Positions 24,682 to 33,761 of a stretch of 64,000 nt of DNA are shown in pieces; the first letter of the stretch is position 1; every line of letters starts with the position of its first letter. Origin of the DNA: Sphingomonas kyeonggiensis (GTDB taxonomy: Bacteria; Pseudomonadota; Alphaproteobacteria; Sphingomonadales; Sphingomonadaceae); the NCBI RefSeq assembly GCF_030812785.1, contig NZ_JAUSTJ010000003.1, forward strand, positions 1,240,001-1,304,000. Direction: 5' to 3'. The notes under the pieces were generated by a model. The model worked only from the letters and a program-made list of their open reading frames with translations. It ran no database searches and was not told the DNA's origin. The translations under genes and the position numbers were made by a program.

Positions 24682-26643
24682 ATGAGTGAGAGTAACACCG
24701 CTCTGGAACGTGCCATTCGGGCGACCAACTGGCGGTTCCTGATGCTCGGCGGGCTTGCGCTGCTGGGGATCGCCGTGCTCGTCGCGGTGGCGCTCCTCCA
24801 GCAGCGCACCGATGCCGAGCGCGATCGGGCGATCGCACGCCAGCAGCACACGTTCGACGTGATCATGCGCGCCAACCAGCTTTCCGGCGCGATCGCCGGG
24901 GCGGAGGCCGCGCTCGGCCGCTATGTGGTCAGCGCCGACAAGAATCTCGGCCAGCAATATGGCGACCAATGGGGCCGTGCGGGCGAGCAGCTGGCGCGGC
25001 TGAAGCAGATCACCGCCGACAATCCCGCCCAGCAGGCCCGCATCGTCCGGCTGAAACAGGCCTTCGACGCCCGCGGCAAGGAGCTCGCCACCACCGCCCT
25101 CTACTCGACCTACAAGCGGCACAGCGATGCCTGGGGCAGCTATTACCAGGTCCGCCTGAGCCCGGCCCGCACCCAGCTCGAGCAGGTGCTCAACGAAGTG
25201 GTCGATGCCGAGCGGGTCACCCTGCACGACCGCACCAAGGCAGCCGCGGACCTGCTCGCCAATTCGGGCCTGGCGTCGCGGGTGCTCACCGGGTTCGGCG
25301 TCCTGATCGTGCTTGGCGCGGTGCTGCTCGGCTGGATGGCGATCGAGGCGCAGGGCGACCGGGCGGTCGCCGACGCCAATGCCGAGACCGAACGCGAGCG
25401 CTCCGTCGAGCTGCAGCGGGCCGTCGCCGATGCGACCGAGCAGCTGCGTGCCGAGGCCGCCGAGCGCGAGGCGGCGCAGGAGCAGCTTCGCCAGGCGCAG
25501 AAGATGGAGGCGGTCGGCCAGCTCACTGGCGGGATCGCCCATGATTTCAACAATATGCTGGCCGTGGTTCTGGGCGGGCTGGAGCTCGCAAAGCGCCATC
25601 TCCACACCGGCGGTCCCGATGCGCAGCGCCATATCGAGAATGCGATGGAAGGCGCCAATCGCGCCGCGGCGCTCACCCGCCGCCTGCTCGCCTTCTCCCG
25701 CGCCGAGCCGTTGCTGCCCGAAGCGGTGGAAGCCGGTGCGCTGATCGACGGCATGGCCGATCTGCTCGACCGCACCCTGGGCGACGGCATCGCGGTGGCA
25801 ACCTCGGATGAAGGCACCGGCTGGCGGATCTGGGTCGATCGCCACCAGCTCGAGAATGCGCTGCTCAACCTCGCGGTGAACGCGCGCGACGCGATGGAGG
25901 GGAAGGGGACGCTCAGCTTCGTCACCGGCGGCACGAGCCTGGCCGAGAACCAGGTCGGCGAGTGCGCCGCGGGTGATTACGTCACCATCGAAGTGGGCGA
26001 CACCGGCATGGGGATGACGCCCGAGGTGCTGGCGCGTGTGTTCGAACCTTTCTTCACCACCAAGCCGGTGGGCAAGGGCACCGGGCTGGGGCTCAGCCAG
26101 ATCTTCGGCTTCGTCCGCCAGTCGGGAGGCGAGATCGGCATCGACACGGCGCCGGGCAAGGGCACCCGGGTGACGCTTTACATGCCCCGCCATCTCGGCG
26201 AAGCGAGGGCCGAAGCCGCGCCCGCGTCCGAGGGCGTTCCCGTGTATAGTGGCCGGCCGCTGGAAATCCTGGTGGTGGAGGACGACCCGCGCGTGCTCAC
26301 TGCGACGCTGGGCGCGCTCAAGGAACTCGGCCACCAGGCCATGGGCTGCGACGATCCGCATGCCGCGCCCGGCGCGATCGCGACGCTGCGGTCGCTCGAC
26401 CTGATCGTCTCCGACGTGCTGATGCCGGGCCAGACCGGCCCCGAGATGATCGCTGCCCTGGGCGATCGGATCGACGGCGTCGCGGTGCTGTTCGTCACCG
26501 GCTTCGCCGGCGAGGCGGACGCGGCGATGTTCGGCGGCCGCACCGTGCTGCGCAAGCCCTTCACCATCGCCGGCCTGGCGGCGGCGGTGGAAGAGGCGAT
26601 GGCGCAGGAGGCACGCCGCTCGGGCCGGGTGGCGGCGGCGTAG
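24682..26643 (+). CDS. Hybrid sensor histidine kinase/response regulator
   Basis: 653 residues from ATG 24682 (the frame is open to 24649 with GTG). Domain order: membrane segment about 18-39; periplasmic CHASE3-like helical domain about 40-195; second membrane segment about 199-221; coiled coil; HisKA with phospho-accepting His in GIAHDFNNMLAVVL (about 286); HATPase with N box HQLENALLNLAVNARDA and G boxes GDTGMGM and GKGTGLGLSQIFG; C-terminal receiver with Asp in LIVSDVLMPG (about 578). It follows spt closely and may be co-transcribed. The signal is unknown. Confidence 0.92.
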   Translation: MSESNTALERAIRATNWRFLMLGGLALLGIAVLVAVALLQQRTDAERDRAIARQQHTFDVIMRANQLSGAIAGAEAALGRYVVSADKNLGQQYGDQWGRAGEQLARLKQITADNPAQQARIVRLKQAFDARGKELATTALYSTYKRHSDAWGSYYQVRLSPARTQLEQVLNEVVDAERVTLHDRTKAAADLLANSGLASRVLTGFGVLIVLGAVLLGWMAIEAQGDRAVADANAETERERSVELQRAVADATEQLRAEAAEREAAQEQLRQAQKMEAVGQLTGGIAHDFNNMLAVVLGGLELAKRHLHTGGPDAQRHIENAMEGANRAAALTRRLLAFSRAEPLLPEAVEAGALIDGMADLLDRTLGDGIAVATSDEGTGWRIWVDRHQLENALLNLAVNARDAMEGKGTLSFVTGGTSLAENQVGECAAGDYVTIEVGDTGMGMTPEVLARVFEPFFTTKPVGKGTGLGLSQIFGFVRQSGGEIGIDTAPGKGTRVTLYMPRHLGEARAEAAPASEGVPVYSGRPLEILVVEDDPRVLTATLGALKELGHQAMGCDDPHAAPGAIATLRSLDLIVSDVLMPGQTGPEMIAALGDRIDGVAVLFVTGFAGEADAAMFGGRTVLRKPFTIAGLAAAVEEAMAQEARRSGRVAAA

Positions 26644-26680
26644 GGGCAGGCCGCTCCGGCTTTACTTTCCTGACTTCTTT

Positions 26681-26785
26681 TTCCCCGGCGAAGGCCGGGG
26701 GCCAGACTAAGCGTGCGCGGCGAAGTCGCGCCAAGGCACGCGACTTTCAAGGACTGGGCCCCGGCCTTCGCCGGGGAAAAGAAGG
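26681..26785. repeat. Paired inverted REP-like hairpins
   Basis: TTCCCCGGCGAAGGCCGGGG (from 26681) and its inverted partner CCCCGGCCTTCGCCGGGGAA (to 26777), with outer CTTCTTTT/AAAAGAAG arms. They lie between the convergent kinase and the small gene at 26795, and the T-run at 26678 fits a bidirectional terminator role. Confidence 0.75.
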
Positions 26786-26794
26786 TACTCCGGA

Positions 26795-27142
26795 CTAGTC
26801 CGCCTTCGCGGTCTCGGGCTTGTAGCTCACCACGCACCAGGCCGGAGCGCAATTGGCCGAGGCCTCGATGATCGCGGCATAGCGCTCGATCACCGCGCAG
26901 TCCGTGCCTGCGGCGTAGAGGATGATCGGCCGGCGCGGCGTCTCGCGGCCAGCGCCGCTGGCGAAATCCTCCAGCGCGGTGTCGCTGGTCGGCAGGATGC
27001 CCCAGAGCGCCTGTCCGCCCTGGTCGCGCACCGCATGCGCGTTGGCGCTCTTCTTCGGCAGCCTGTCGCCCCATTGGGCGGAGAGATTGCAGGTCTTGTC
27101 CGGCACGCTCAGCGACAGCAACGCGATCGGGAACAGGATCAT
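26795..27142 (-). CDS. Small exported protein of unknown function
   Basis: 115 residues. The N-terminus (MILFPIALLSLSVPDKTC) looks like a short signal or membrane segment. Three further cysteines (GTDCAVIE, SANCAPAWCVV) suggest a disulfide-bearing exported protein; the PRRPIILYAAGTDCAVIERY stretch is faintly like the C-terminal domain of ExbD/TolR, but this is weak. It begins five bases after the TetR gene stop on the same strand and is therefore likely co-expressed with it. Confidence 0.65.
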   Translation of the reverse strand: MILFPIALLSLSVPDKTCNLSAQWGDRLPKKSANAHAVRDQGGQALWGILPTSDTALEDFASGAGRETPRRPIILYAAGTDCAVIERYAAIIEASANCAPAWCVVSYKPETAKAD

Positions 27143-27147
27143 TGCAG

Positions 27148-27762
27148 TTACTCCTCGCGGATATGCTGGTGCCCGTGATGCTCGCCCATGGTGCGCGAGA
27201 GCTGCGCCGCGGCGATCTCGCGGGCCTTGTTGCGCGGCAGGCCGAGCGCGCGGGCCATCGGCGCGCCGAGCAGCGCGTCGCCCACCGCCATCAGCACCAG
27301 CTGCAGCGTCTCCTCGTGGAGCGAATGGGTCTTGTCGTCATGCCCCTCGGCCAGCTCGTCGACCAGCCGGTGGATCGCCTCCAGGATCGGATCGAGCGCG
27401 TCCTGGTTGCCGGTCAGGATCATCCAGCTCGCCAGCGCGCCGGCGCCGCCCTTGTCGAACGCGTCGAAGGTCAGGTTGACGACTTCATGGTCGTCATGGT
27501 CGCCGGCGCGGGCGCGCATCACCGCCGCGCCGATCTTGCCGGTGACGCTACCCGCGATATTGGCGGCCAGCGCCTTTTGCAGGCCCGCCGCCGAGCCGAA
27601 ATGGTGGAGCAGATTGGCGTGCGTCCGCCCGATCTTCGCCGCCACCGCCTTCAACGTCACCGCGCCCGGCCCGGCCTCGAGCAGCAGCTCGCGCGCGGCC
27701 TCGAGCGCGGCGTCGCGGGATTCTTCGGGAGAAAGGCGTTTACGGGGTGCAGTGGCGGTCAA
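27148..27762 (-). CDS. TetR/AcrR family transcriptional regulator
   Basis: 204 residues. Helix-turn-helix in VTLKAVAAKIGRTHANLLHHF; the rest is a helical ligand domain with a histidine-rich C-terminus (TMGEHHGHQHIREE), which could bind metal. It heads a two-gene unit with the small exported protein downstream. The targets are not evident; the divergent gene at 27873 is a candidate. Confidence 0.9.
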   Translation of the reverse strand: MTATAPRKRLSPEESRDAALEAARELLLEAGPGAVTLKAVAAKIGRTHANLLHHFGSAAGLQKALAANIAGSVTGKIGAAVMRARAGDHDDHEVVNLTFDAFDKGGAGALASWMILTGNQDALDPILEAIHRLVDELAEGHDDKTHSLHEETLQLVLMAVGDALLGAPMARALGLPRNKAREIAAAQLSRTMGEHHGHQHIREE

Positions 27763-27872
27763 TTTGGGGGATGGCTCCTGTTGTCCCAGCTTAGTGACCC
27801 AAAGGCGCCGTAAAGCAAAGTCCTATCATCTTTCGGTAATCGGCTCGGATCAGGCTGGCGTGGGAGGATTGC

Positions 27873-29027
27873 ATGCGACAGCGGCTCTGGTGGATCCTGA
27901 TGGCAGGGCTTCTCGGCTGGCCTCCGGCCGCGCATGCCGAATATGGCGTCGAGATCGTCTGCAGCCGCACTGCCAATATCGCACTGGTGCGGTTCGGCTG
28001 GAGCGAAGCGGGCTCGCCGGTCGCCTATCGTGCGCTGCCGATGCGGATCGATGGTGGCCTGTCCCATGGCCGTTCGCAGCGTCGGAGCGAGTGCCGATTG
28101 CCCAATGGCTGGAAACTGCGGATCCGCGACGGCGAGATGCAGGGGGTCGCCCATGGCATGGGCGGGGCCGATCCGCCCGCCTTCTTCAGCCTGTGGGTCA
28201 ACCGGCGACGGGTGCTCTCACGCGTCGAATGGAAGCCGGGCTATGGCGACAGCGGCTCCGAAAAGCCGTGGCTGGTCGGGCTGGTGATCCAGCCGGATCG
28301 CATGAGCCGCTGCGAAGCCGGGCCGGGAGCCGGGGAAACCGAGCCTGGCACCGGACCGATTGCGTGTCGAAGCGAGCGCCTCCGGCTTGCCGATCATCGG
28401 ATCGATCGCATCGAATATCCGCTGAACGGCCGCAAGTGGAAGGAGGGCAGTTGGTTCGCCGATCCGGTTGCCGCCGATCGGGGCTTCTGCGCGCGTTACC
28501 TCCGTACGATGCTGAAACCGATGTTCGGCCGCCCGGCGATATATTCCGCGCTGCAGGGGGACGAGCGCGCCCCGCTCGCCGCCCGTTTGCCGAAGCGGCC
28601 GCTGCCGAGCACGCCAGGAGTGGAGCTTGCCGACACCGAGATCGCACCGGGCGTCCGGCGGCGCCTGGTACTGCGGGGCGGGTCGGATCACTTCTTCGAT
28701 GGCGATCTGGTTCTCGTGCTGCCGCCCGACACCGATGTGGCGCCGTTGCTGCCCAGCTTCGATTTCGATCCGAAAGAGGCAGGGGACGCGCTGATGCTGG
28801 CGCCGCGGCGGGAATGGACGCTGCTCGCCGGCGGGCAGCGCGGCATCTATCCCGGCGTAAGCCCGCGTTACGCCCACTTCGTGCCCCAGCGCATCGACGG
28901 GCGGCTCTATTTCCTTGCCAGCCCCGCCAATCAGGAGATCCAGCCGACCGCGCTGCTGCTCGGGCTGAAGCCCGAAGGCGGTGTCCGCCGGATGTGCGTC
29001 ATCCGGCGGATCGAACCGCATTTCTAG
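27873..29027 (+). CDS. Secreted protein of unknown function
   Basis: 384 residues with a clear signal peptide (MRQRLWWILMAGLLGWPPAAHA, cleavage after AHA). Ribosome site GGGAGG before ATG. The mature part has several cysteines (VEIVCSRTAN, SECRLPNG, MSRCEAG, FCARYLR, MCVIRR), a pattern of periplasmic disulfides. I recognise no domain. It ends three bases before the convergent GNAT gene. Confidence 0.7.
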   Translation: MRQRLWWILMAGLLGWPPAAHAEYGVEIVCSRTANIALVRFGWSEAGSPVAYRALPMRIDGGLSHGRSQRRSECRLPNGWKLRIRDGEMQGVAHGMGGADPPAFFSLWVNRRRVLSRVEWKPGYGDSGSEKPWLVGLVIQPDRMSRCEAGPGAGETEPGTGPIACRSERLRLADHRIDRIEYPLNGRKWKEGSWFADPVAADRGFCARYLRTMLKPMFGRPAIYSALQGDERAPLAARLPKRPLPSTPGVELADTEIAPGVRRRLVLRGGSDHFFDGDLVLVLPPDTDVAPLLPSFDFDPKEAGDALMLAPRREWTLLAGGQRGIYPGVSPRYAHFVPQRIDGRLYFLASPANQEIQPTALLLGLKPEGGVRRMCVIRRIEPHF

Positions 29028-29030
29028 GGC

Positions 29031-29591
29031 TCACGCCGCCATTCGGTGGTCCTCGTCGCCACCGCCGCTGCAATCGCCTTCGGACAGGTCGATTTCGTAG
29101 CGTGCGGTGGTCGCCTCGCAGCCGCGGCCGCGCGAGTAGATGGTGGCGAGCTTGCCGGTCGGGCGGAAGCCGAGCTTGCGCAGCACCCGGCCCGATGCGG
29201 GGTTGTCGATGAAGTGGCCGGCGGTCACCCGGCGGATGCCGAGCGCCCGCGCGGCGTGCAGCACCGCGCGCCCGGCTTCGGTCGCGAAGCCGCGGCCCCA
29301 GGCATCGGGGGTGTACCAATAGCCGAGCTCGTTGGGCTCGTCCTTCCATTCGCTCAGGCCCGTGCCGCCGATCAGGCGCGTGGCGCCGTCCCGGTGCTCG
29401 AACACCAGGAACTTGGTATCGACGGGATTGTCGAAGCTGGCGAGGAAGGTCTCGGCCGCTTCCACAGGATAGGGCCAGGGCGCGCGCGACAGATTGCGCA
29501 CGACGTTCTCATGGCCGATCGCCTGGGTGAGGGCGGCCGCATCCTCGGGCCAGCCGGGCCGCAATGTCAGTCTCTGCGTTCGCACGAACAT
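29031..29591 (-). CDS. GNAT family N-acetyltransferase (RimJ/RimL type)
   Basis: 186 residues from MFVRTQRLTLRPG at 29591. Typical GNAT core: LGYWYTPDAWGRGFATEAGR (acetyl-CoA loop with GRGFATEA) and FIDNPASGRVLRKLGFRPTG. This RimJ/RimL-like group often acetylates protein N-termini or small amines. The C-terminal tail (EGDCSGGGDEDHRMAA) is low in complexity. Confidence 0.88.
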   Translation of the reverse strand: MFVRTQRLTLRPGWPEDAAALTQAIGHENVVRNLSRAPWPYPVEAAETFLASFDNPVDTKFLVFEHRDGATRLIGGTGLSEWKDEPNELGYWYTPDAWGRGFATEAGRAVLHAARALGIRRVTAGHFIDNPASGRVLRKLGFRPTGKLATIYSRGRGCEATTARYEIDLSEGDCSGGGDEDHRMAA

Positions 29592-29666
29592 GACCGTCTC
29601 CTTGGTCCTGCGACGCCCCACGCCACTTTAGTGTGACGAGCTTGTTGCGCCGTGGTGTCAGGGAGG

Positions 29667-29704
29667 AAATAAAAAAGGGAGCCGGGGCGACCCGTCTCCC
29701 TTTT
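29667..29704 (-). terminator. Rho-independent terminator of the rplU-rpmA operon
   Basis: On the minus strand AAAAGGGAG pairs with CTCCCTTTT and is followed by TTATTT; an inner GGG/CCC extends the stem. It lies 62 bases after the rpmA stop. Confidence 0.85.
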
Positions 29705-29765
29705 CAGCTGGTTCGTTCGTCGAACCCGGGTCACCCTGGTGGGCAACCCGGTCGGTCACCCGATG

Positions 29766-30035
29766 TTATTCGGCAGCTTCCGCAATCATGTCTACCGAGC
29801 AGAACTTGCGGCCGAGCTTGCCTTCCTTGAACGACACGCGGCCATCGACGAGCGCGAAAAGGGTATGGTCCTTGCCCATGCCCACGTTCACGCCCGGATA
29901 GATCTTGGTGCCGCGCTGACGCACGAGGATGTTGCCGGCGACGACTGCTTCGCTGCCGAACTTCTTCACGCCAAGACGACGACCGGCCGAATCACGACCG
30001 TTACGCGAAGAACCGCCTGCCTTCTTATGTGCCAT
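29766..30035 (-). CDS. rpmA: 50S ribosomal protein L27
   Basis: 89 residues beginning MAHKKAGGSSRNGRDSAGRR, the classic L27 N-terminus, with LVRQRGTKIYPGVNVGMGKD. Part of the large subunit near the peptidyl transferase centre. It follows rplU with a 24-base gap. In many bacteria obg follows rpmA; here obg is elsewhere. Confidence 0.98.
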   Translation of the reverse strand: MAHKKAGGSSRNGRDSAGRRLGVKKFGSEAVVAGNILVRQRGTKIYPGVNVGMGKDHTLFALVDGRVSFKEGKLGRKFCSVDMIAEAAE

Positions 30036-30059
30036 GGTCTATACTCCTCGTATCTTCGC

Positions 30060-30437
30060 TTACGCTTCAGCAGCCGGGGCTTCAGCCTCGGCGGGAGCGG
30101 CGGCCTTCTTCGCCTTCGGCGCGGCCTTCTTGGCTTCCTGAGCACCGATCGCGGTGATCTTCAGGATGGTGTGGTTCTGGCGGTGGCCGTTCTTGCGACG
30201 ATAATTGTGGCGACGGCGCTTCTTGAAGACGATGACCTTCTCGCCCTTCGCCTGCGCAATGATCTCGGCCGAGACGGTCAGGCCGTCGGTCGACTTCAGC
30301 TCACCACCTTCGCCGGCGAGCAGAACGTCGCCGAGCGTGACCGTCGAACCGGCCTCGCCGTCGAGCTTCTCGACAACGATCTTGTCTCCCGCGGCAACGC
30401 GATACTGCTTGCCGCCCGTGCGCACGATAGCGAACAT
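30060..30437 (-). CDS. rplU: 50S ribosomal protein L21
   Basis: 125 residues from MFAIVRTGGKQYRVAAGDKI at 30437, the invariant L21 start; seven codons further upstream are open but not used. The L21 core ends near FKKRRRHNYRRKNGHRQNHT; a lysine/alanine/glutamate-rich tail of about 25 residues (KKAAPKAKKAAAPAEAEAPA) extends the usual length, as seen in other alphaproteobacteria. First gene of the rplU-rpmA operon. Confidence 0.98.
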   Translation of the reverse strand: MFAIVRTGGKQYRVAAGDKIVVEKLDGEAGSTVTLGDVLLAGEGGELKSTDGLTVSAEIIAQAKGEKVIVFKKRRRHNYRRKNGHRQNHTILKITAIGAQEAKKAAPKAKKAAAPAEAEAPAAEA

Positions 30438-30502
30438 CGGATCTCTTCTCTGGTTCAAATGCTTGTGCCCGCCAAGGTTGCACCCCGGCAGGAGGAAGGG
30501 CG

Positions 30503-30531
30503 CAGCTAAGGGAGAGAGTCGCCGAAGTCAA
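30503..30531 (-). promoter_or_regulatory. Likely promoter of rplU-rpmA
   Basis: On the minus strand TTGACT (30526-30531) is followed after 17 bases by TAGCTG (30503-30508). It lies about 65 bases upstream of the rplU start and after the hspQ stop. Confidence 0.5.
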
Positions 30532-30556
30532 CCGATAACTACCCATAAAGGGCAGT

Positions 30557-30940
30557 TTAGTGACGGTGCGTACGCTTCAAAGTGTAGCGGCCCGCGGCAT
30601 AGCCGTCGAAAAGCCCGCTGATCGCCGGGTGGTCGATCGGCTCCTCGCTTTCGTCGGCCACCAGATTCTGCTGGCTGACATAGGCGACATAGCTCGATTC
30701 GTCGTTCTCGGCGAGCAGATGGTAGAAGGGCTGGTCCTTGCGGGGGCGGACGTCCTCGGGAATCGCCTCGTACCATTCCTCGCTGTTGGCGAAGACGGGG
30801 TCGACGTCGAAGATCACGCCGCGGAACTCGAACTGGCGGTGGCGCACCACATCGCCGATCGCAAAGCGCGCGGTGGCGACCGGGGGCATCGGGGCTCCGG
30901 GATCATAGGGGGCAGGGGAGGCGCCGGGCGTCTGAGTCAT
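30557..30940 (-). CDS. hspQ: Heat shock protein HspQ (hemimethylated DNA-binding/YccV-like)
   Basis: 127 residues. After a proline-rich N-terminal 20 residues the YccV domain follows: ARFAIGDVVRHRQFEFRGVI, EEWYEAIPEDVRP, KDQPFYHLLAENDESSYVAY, SQQNLVADESEEPI. HspQ modulates Lon protease and other proteolysis in enterobacteria. It is transcribed in the same direction as rplU but a separate promoter lies in between. Confidence 0.92.
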   Translation of the reverse strand: MTQTPGASPAPYDPGAPMPPVATARFAIGDVVRHRQFEFRGVIFDVDPVFANSEEWYEAIPEDVRPRKDQPFYHLLAENDESSYVAYVSQQNLVADESEEPIDHPAISGLFDGYAAGRYTLKRTHRH

Positions 30941-31061
30941 GCCCTTAATCTAATATCTCTGTGATTTGGTACAAGGATGCGCTTGCAGTATCCGAAACGC
31001 TGCGCTAGGGGCCGCCCCTCACAGCGACCGACGCGGAGTTTTCCGCGTACAATCGCCTCGC

Positions 31062-31151
31062 GGAGAGGTGGCAGAGTGGTCGAATGCGCCGCACTCGAAA
31101 TGCGGTTTACGGGTAACCGTAACGAGGGTTCGAATCCCTCCCTCTCCGCCA
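31062..31151 (+). tRNA. tRNA-Ser (anticodon CGA)
   Basis: 90 bases with the CCA end encoded. Acceptor stem GGAGAGG/CCTCTCC, D arm with GCAGAGTGGTCGAATGC, anticodon loop CTCGAAA giving CGA (reads UCG), a long variable arm as in type II tRNAs, and T loop GGTTCGAATCC. Serine identity fits the long variable arm and discriminator G. Confidence 0.97.
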
Positions 31152-31312
31152 CTTAATCCATTGAATTTTCAGTATATTTTGGGCGATGAGGGCGGGCGTT
31201 CTGCTGCATCCGCAACGCGCTCGCAGGGGCGTGTCCCAACCATCATCCCCACCTCCAGGCTTGTCCCCTCGCCAATCCCCTGAAATGATCTCCGCAAAAG
31301 GGGGAGGCGAAC

Positions 31313-33556
31313 ATGGGGTTCTCGCGGTTCAAGAGCGGATGGCGGCTGGCCATCCTGTGTCTGGCGCTGCTGCTGATCTGGACGCTCCGCCCGATCGGCG
31401 TCGAATCCCCGCATCGCGCGCCCGGCGAATTCAACGCCCAGCGCGCCGTTGGCCGCCTCGCCACGATCCTCGGCGACGAGCGCGCCCATCCAGCCGGCAC
31501 CCCGGCCAATGAAGCGGTCCTCCAGCGGCTGATTCAGCAGGTCCGCGCGCTCGGCTTCACCCCCGAGATCGACGAGCGCTTTCACTGCAACACGGTCCGC
31601 AAGGGCGCCGCGATCTGTGCCCGCCCGCGCAACCTGCGCTTCTGGGTGACCGCGCCCGGCGACGGCGCAGTGATGCTCGCCGCCCATTATGACTCGGTCC
31701 CCGCCGGTCCCGGCGCCTCGGACGACGGCATCGGCGTCGCCACCGTGCTCGAGGTCGCGCACCTGCTCAAGGCCAGCGCGCCCAAACGCCCGGTGCTGGT
31801 GGTCATCACCGATGCCGAGGAAGCCGGGCTGGTCGGCGGCGCCGCCTTCGCGGCCCAGGACCCGCTCGCGAAGCGCATCGGCGCGGTGGTCAATTTCGAG
31901 GCGCGCGGCACCACCGGCCCCGCCAACATGTTCCAGACCAGCACCCCCAATGGCCGCGACGTCCAGGCGCTGGTCGCGGGCGGCTATGTGCCCGCCGCCG
32001 ATTCACTCGCCAGCGATCTCTATTCGATCCTGCCCAACGATACCGACCTGACCGTGCTGCTCCCGCTCGGCATCGACGCCGCCAATTTCGCGATCATCGG
32101 CGGCGGCAAACGCTACCACACGCCGCTCGACTCGCTCGCCAATCTCGATCGCGCCTCGCTCCAGCAGATGGGCGACAGCGCGCTCTCGGCGGTTCGCGGC
32201 TTCGGGGTCACGCCGAAGCAGGGCGTCGAAGGTTCGAAGCTGTTCATCGACCTGAACGGCTGGTGGTTCCTCGTCCTCGCCAAGGGCGCCGCTCTCGCGC
32301 TGACGCTGATCGGCCTGGGCGCCGCGATCCTGCTCTTCGCCCGCGAGCGGTCCGGCGCCTCGGTTCGCACCGCCTTCGCACCGCTCGCTGCGGTGGTCGC
32401 CGGCACCGGCGTGGCGATCGGTGCAACCGCGCTCATCGCCCTGCTGCGCGCCGAAGCCGACTATGCCACTGCCTGGCCCGCCGCGATCCGGCTGGTACAG
32501 GGCGCGGCGGCGCTGGCCGGTGCCACACTGGCGTTGCGCGTCCTCCGCGTGCCGGCAGGCGCCCAGCTCGCCGCCGCCGCCTGGTGCTGGTTCGCCGCGA
32601 TCGTGCTGGCGCTGTTCGCCTTCGTTCCGGGCCTGTCGGTGCTGGCGGTATGGCCGCTGCTGCTCGTCGTCGCCGCCGCTGCGACCCGGCTCGTCCCGCG
32701 CCTCCGGCCCGCCACGCCCTGGCCTATGGGCCTGGCCGGACTACTGTTCGGTCTGCTCGTCCTGCCGGTGATCGGCGGCTTCCAGGAGGGGCTGTTCCCT
32801 GAACATGCCGCGCCGATCGCGCTGATGCTTGTCTTCCTGCTGCTGTTCCTCACCGTCTTCCGCGAGGCAACGGCCTGGACCGCCACCGCCGCCAATGCCG
32901 TGGTGCTGGCGATCGCTGCGGTCACGGCCCTCTCCGTACCCGCCTTCAGCGCCAGCGAGCCGCGCCACCTGACCATCGTCCACGCGCAGATCGAGGGCAG
33001 GTCCTTCTTCGCGATCGCCGACAATGGCCCGCTGCCCCCCGCGATGCGCCAGGCTGCGCGTTTCGCCGATACCCCGGCCGAGTCCGGTGACCGGGCGGAC
33101 CGAGGCAAGTCGTGGCAGGCTCCCGCGCCTGCGCTGGCCGAAGACGGCGCGTTGACCGTCCTCTCCGACACGACGGACGCCAGGGGCCGCACGCTCAGCC
33201 TGCGCGCCGTCGCGCCGCTGGCCGATCGGCAGGAGCTCTTAGCCCAAAACGGCGAGGGCGTGCGCGGCATCACCGTGCAGGGCGCCCCGCAGAAGCTGGA
33301 AGGCCCGCTGCGCTATATCGGCTGTGCCGGCCAGAGCTGCCGCACGCTCGACGTAACCCTGCTCCTCGATCCCAAGGCACCGCTGCCCGAACTGAGCTGG
33401 CGCCGGACCCGCTATGGCGCGGGCGCGGCCGCTGCCGCGCTGGTGGCGGCCCGACCCGCCACTGCGCAGCCCGCCCATGTCGGGGACCGTCAGGTCATCG
33501 TCCGCAAGGTCGACCTCACGCCGCCTGCCGCCGCGCCACCGGCCGGCGCCCACTGA
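31313..33556 (+). CDS. M28 family metallopeptidase with multi-span membrane domain
   Basis: 747 residues. One N-terminal membrane segment (about 11-27) precedes an M28 aminopeptidase domain with the zinc-site motifs MLAAHYDSVPAGPGASDDG (His and bridging Asp), ITDAEEAGLVGG (Glu pair) and the late RYHTPLDS His. From about residue 320 some eight or nine membrane segments follow, then a C-terminal periplasmic domain. This is the order of Fxna/ERMP1-like membrane M28 peptidases. Ribosome site GGGGGAGG. Likely trims peptides in the periplasm. Confidence 0.9.
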   Translation: MGFSRFKSGWRLAILCLALLLIWTLRPIGVESPHRAPGEFNAQRAVGRLATILGDERAHPAGTPANEAVLQRLIQQVRALGFTPEIDERFHCNTVRKGAAICARPRNLRFWVTAPGDGAVMLAAHYDSVPAGPGASDDGIGVATVLEVAHLLKASAPKRPVLVVITDAEEAGLVGGAAFAAQDPLAKRIGAVVNFEARGTTGPANMFQTSTPNGRDVQALVAGGYVPAADSLASDLYSILPNDTDLTVLLPLGIDAANFAIIGGGKRYHTPLDSLANLDRASLQQMGDSALSAVRGFGVTPKQGVEGSKLFIDLNGWWFLVLAKGAALALTLIGLGAAILLFARERSGASVRTAFAPLAAVVAGTGVAIGATALIALLRAEADYATAWPAAIRLVQGAAALAGATLALRVLRVPAGAQLAAAAWCWFAAIVLALFAFVPGLSVLAVWPLLLVVAAAATRLVPRLRPATPWPMGLAGLLFGLLVLPVIGGFQEGLFPEHAAPIALMLVFLLLFLTVFREATAWTATAANAVVLAIAAVTALSVPAFSASEPRHLTIVHAQIEGRSFFAIADNGPLPPAMRQAARFADTPAESGDRADRGKSWQAPAPALAEDGALTVLSDTTDARGRTLSLRAVAPLADRQELLAQNGEGVRGITVQGAPQKLEGPLRYIGCAGQSCRTLDVTLLLDPKAPLPELSWRRTRYGAGAAAAALVAARPATAQPAHVGDRQVIVRKVDLTPPAAAPPAGAH

Positions 33557-33761
33557 CCAGGCCGAACAACGTCGCTCGCTTCGGCTGGCGGCGGTGGCCG
33601 ATCGCGTTTCGCGGGCGGCCCGGCGCTGCTCGCCTTCAATTCGGAACTTTGATACGGCGAAATAGCTCTGGGTGATTGCGGCCCCGCAACGATATGGGCG
33701 CAGGCGAGTTGGAGCGGGTGTGGACCGTAGCGAAGAAGACCGGAGCGCTGGGGAGGACGCA

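Noticed and set aside
23944..26361. An 805-codon open frame antisense to spt and the histidine kinase
   Set aside because: It mirrors the codon positions of the real genes on the plus strand, as expected in GC-rich DNA, and its translation (His/Arg/Leu-rich, no motifs) resembles no protein.
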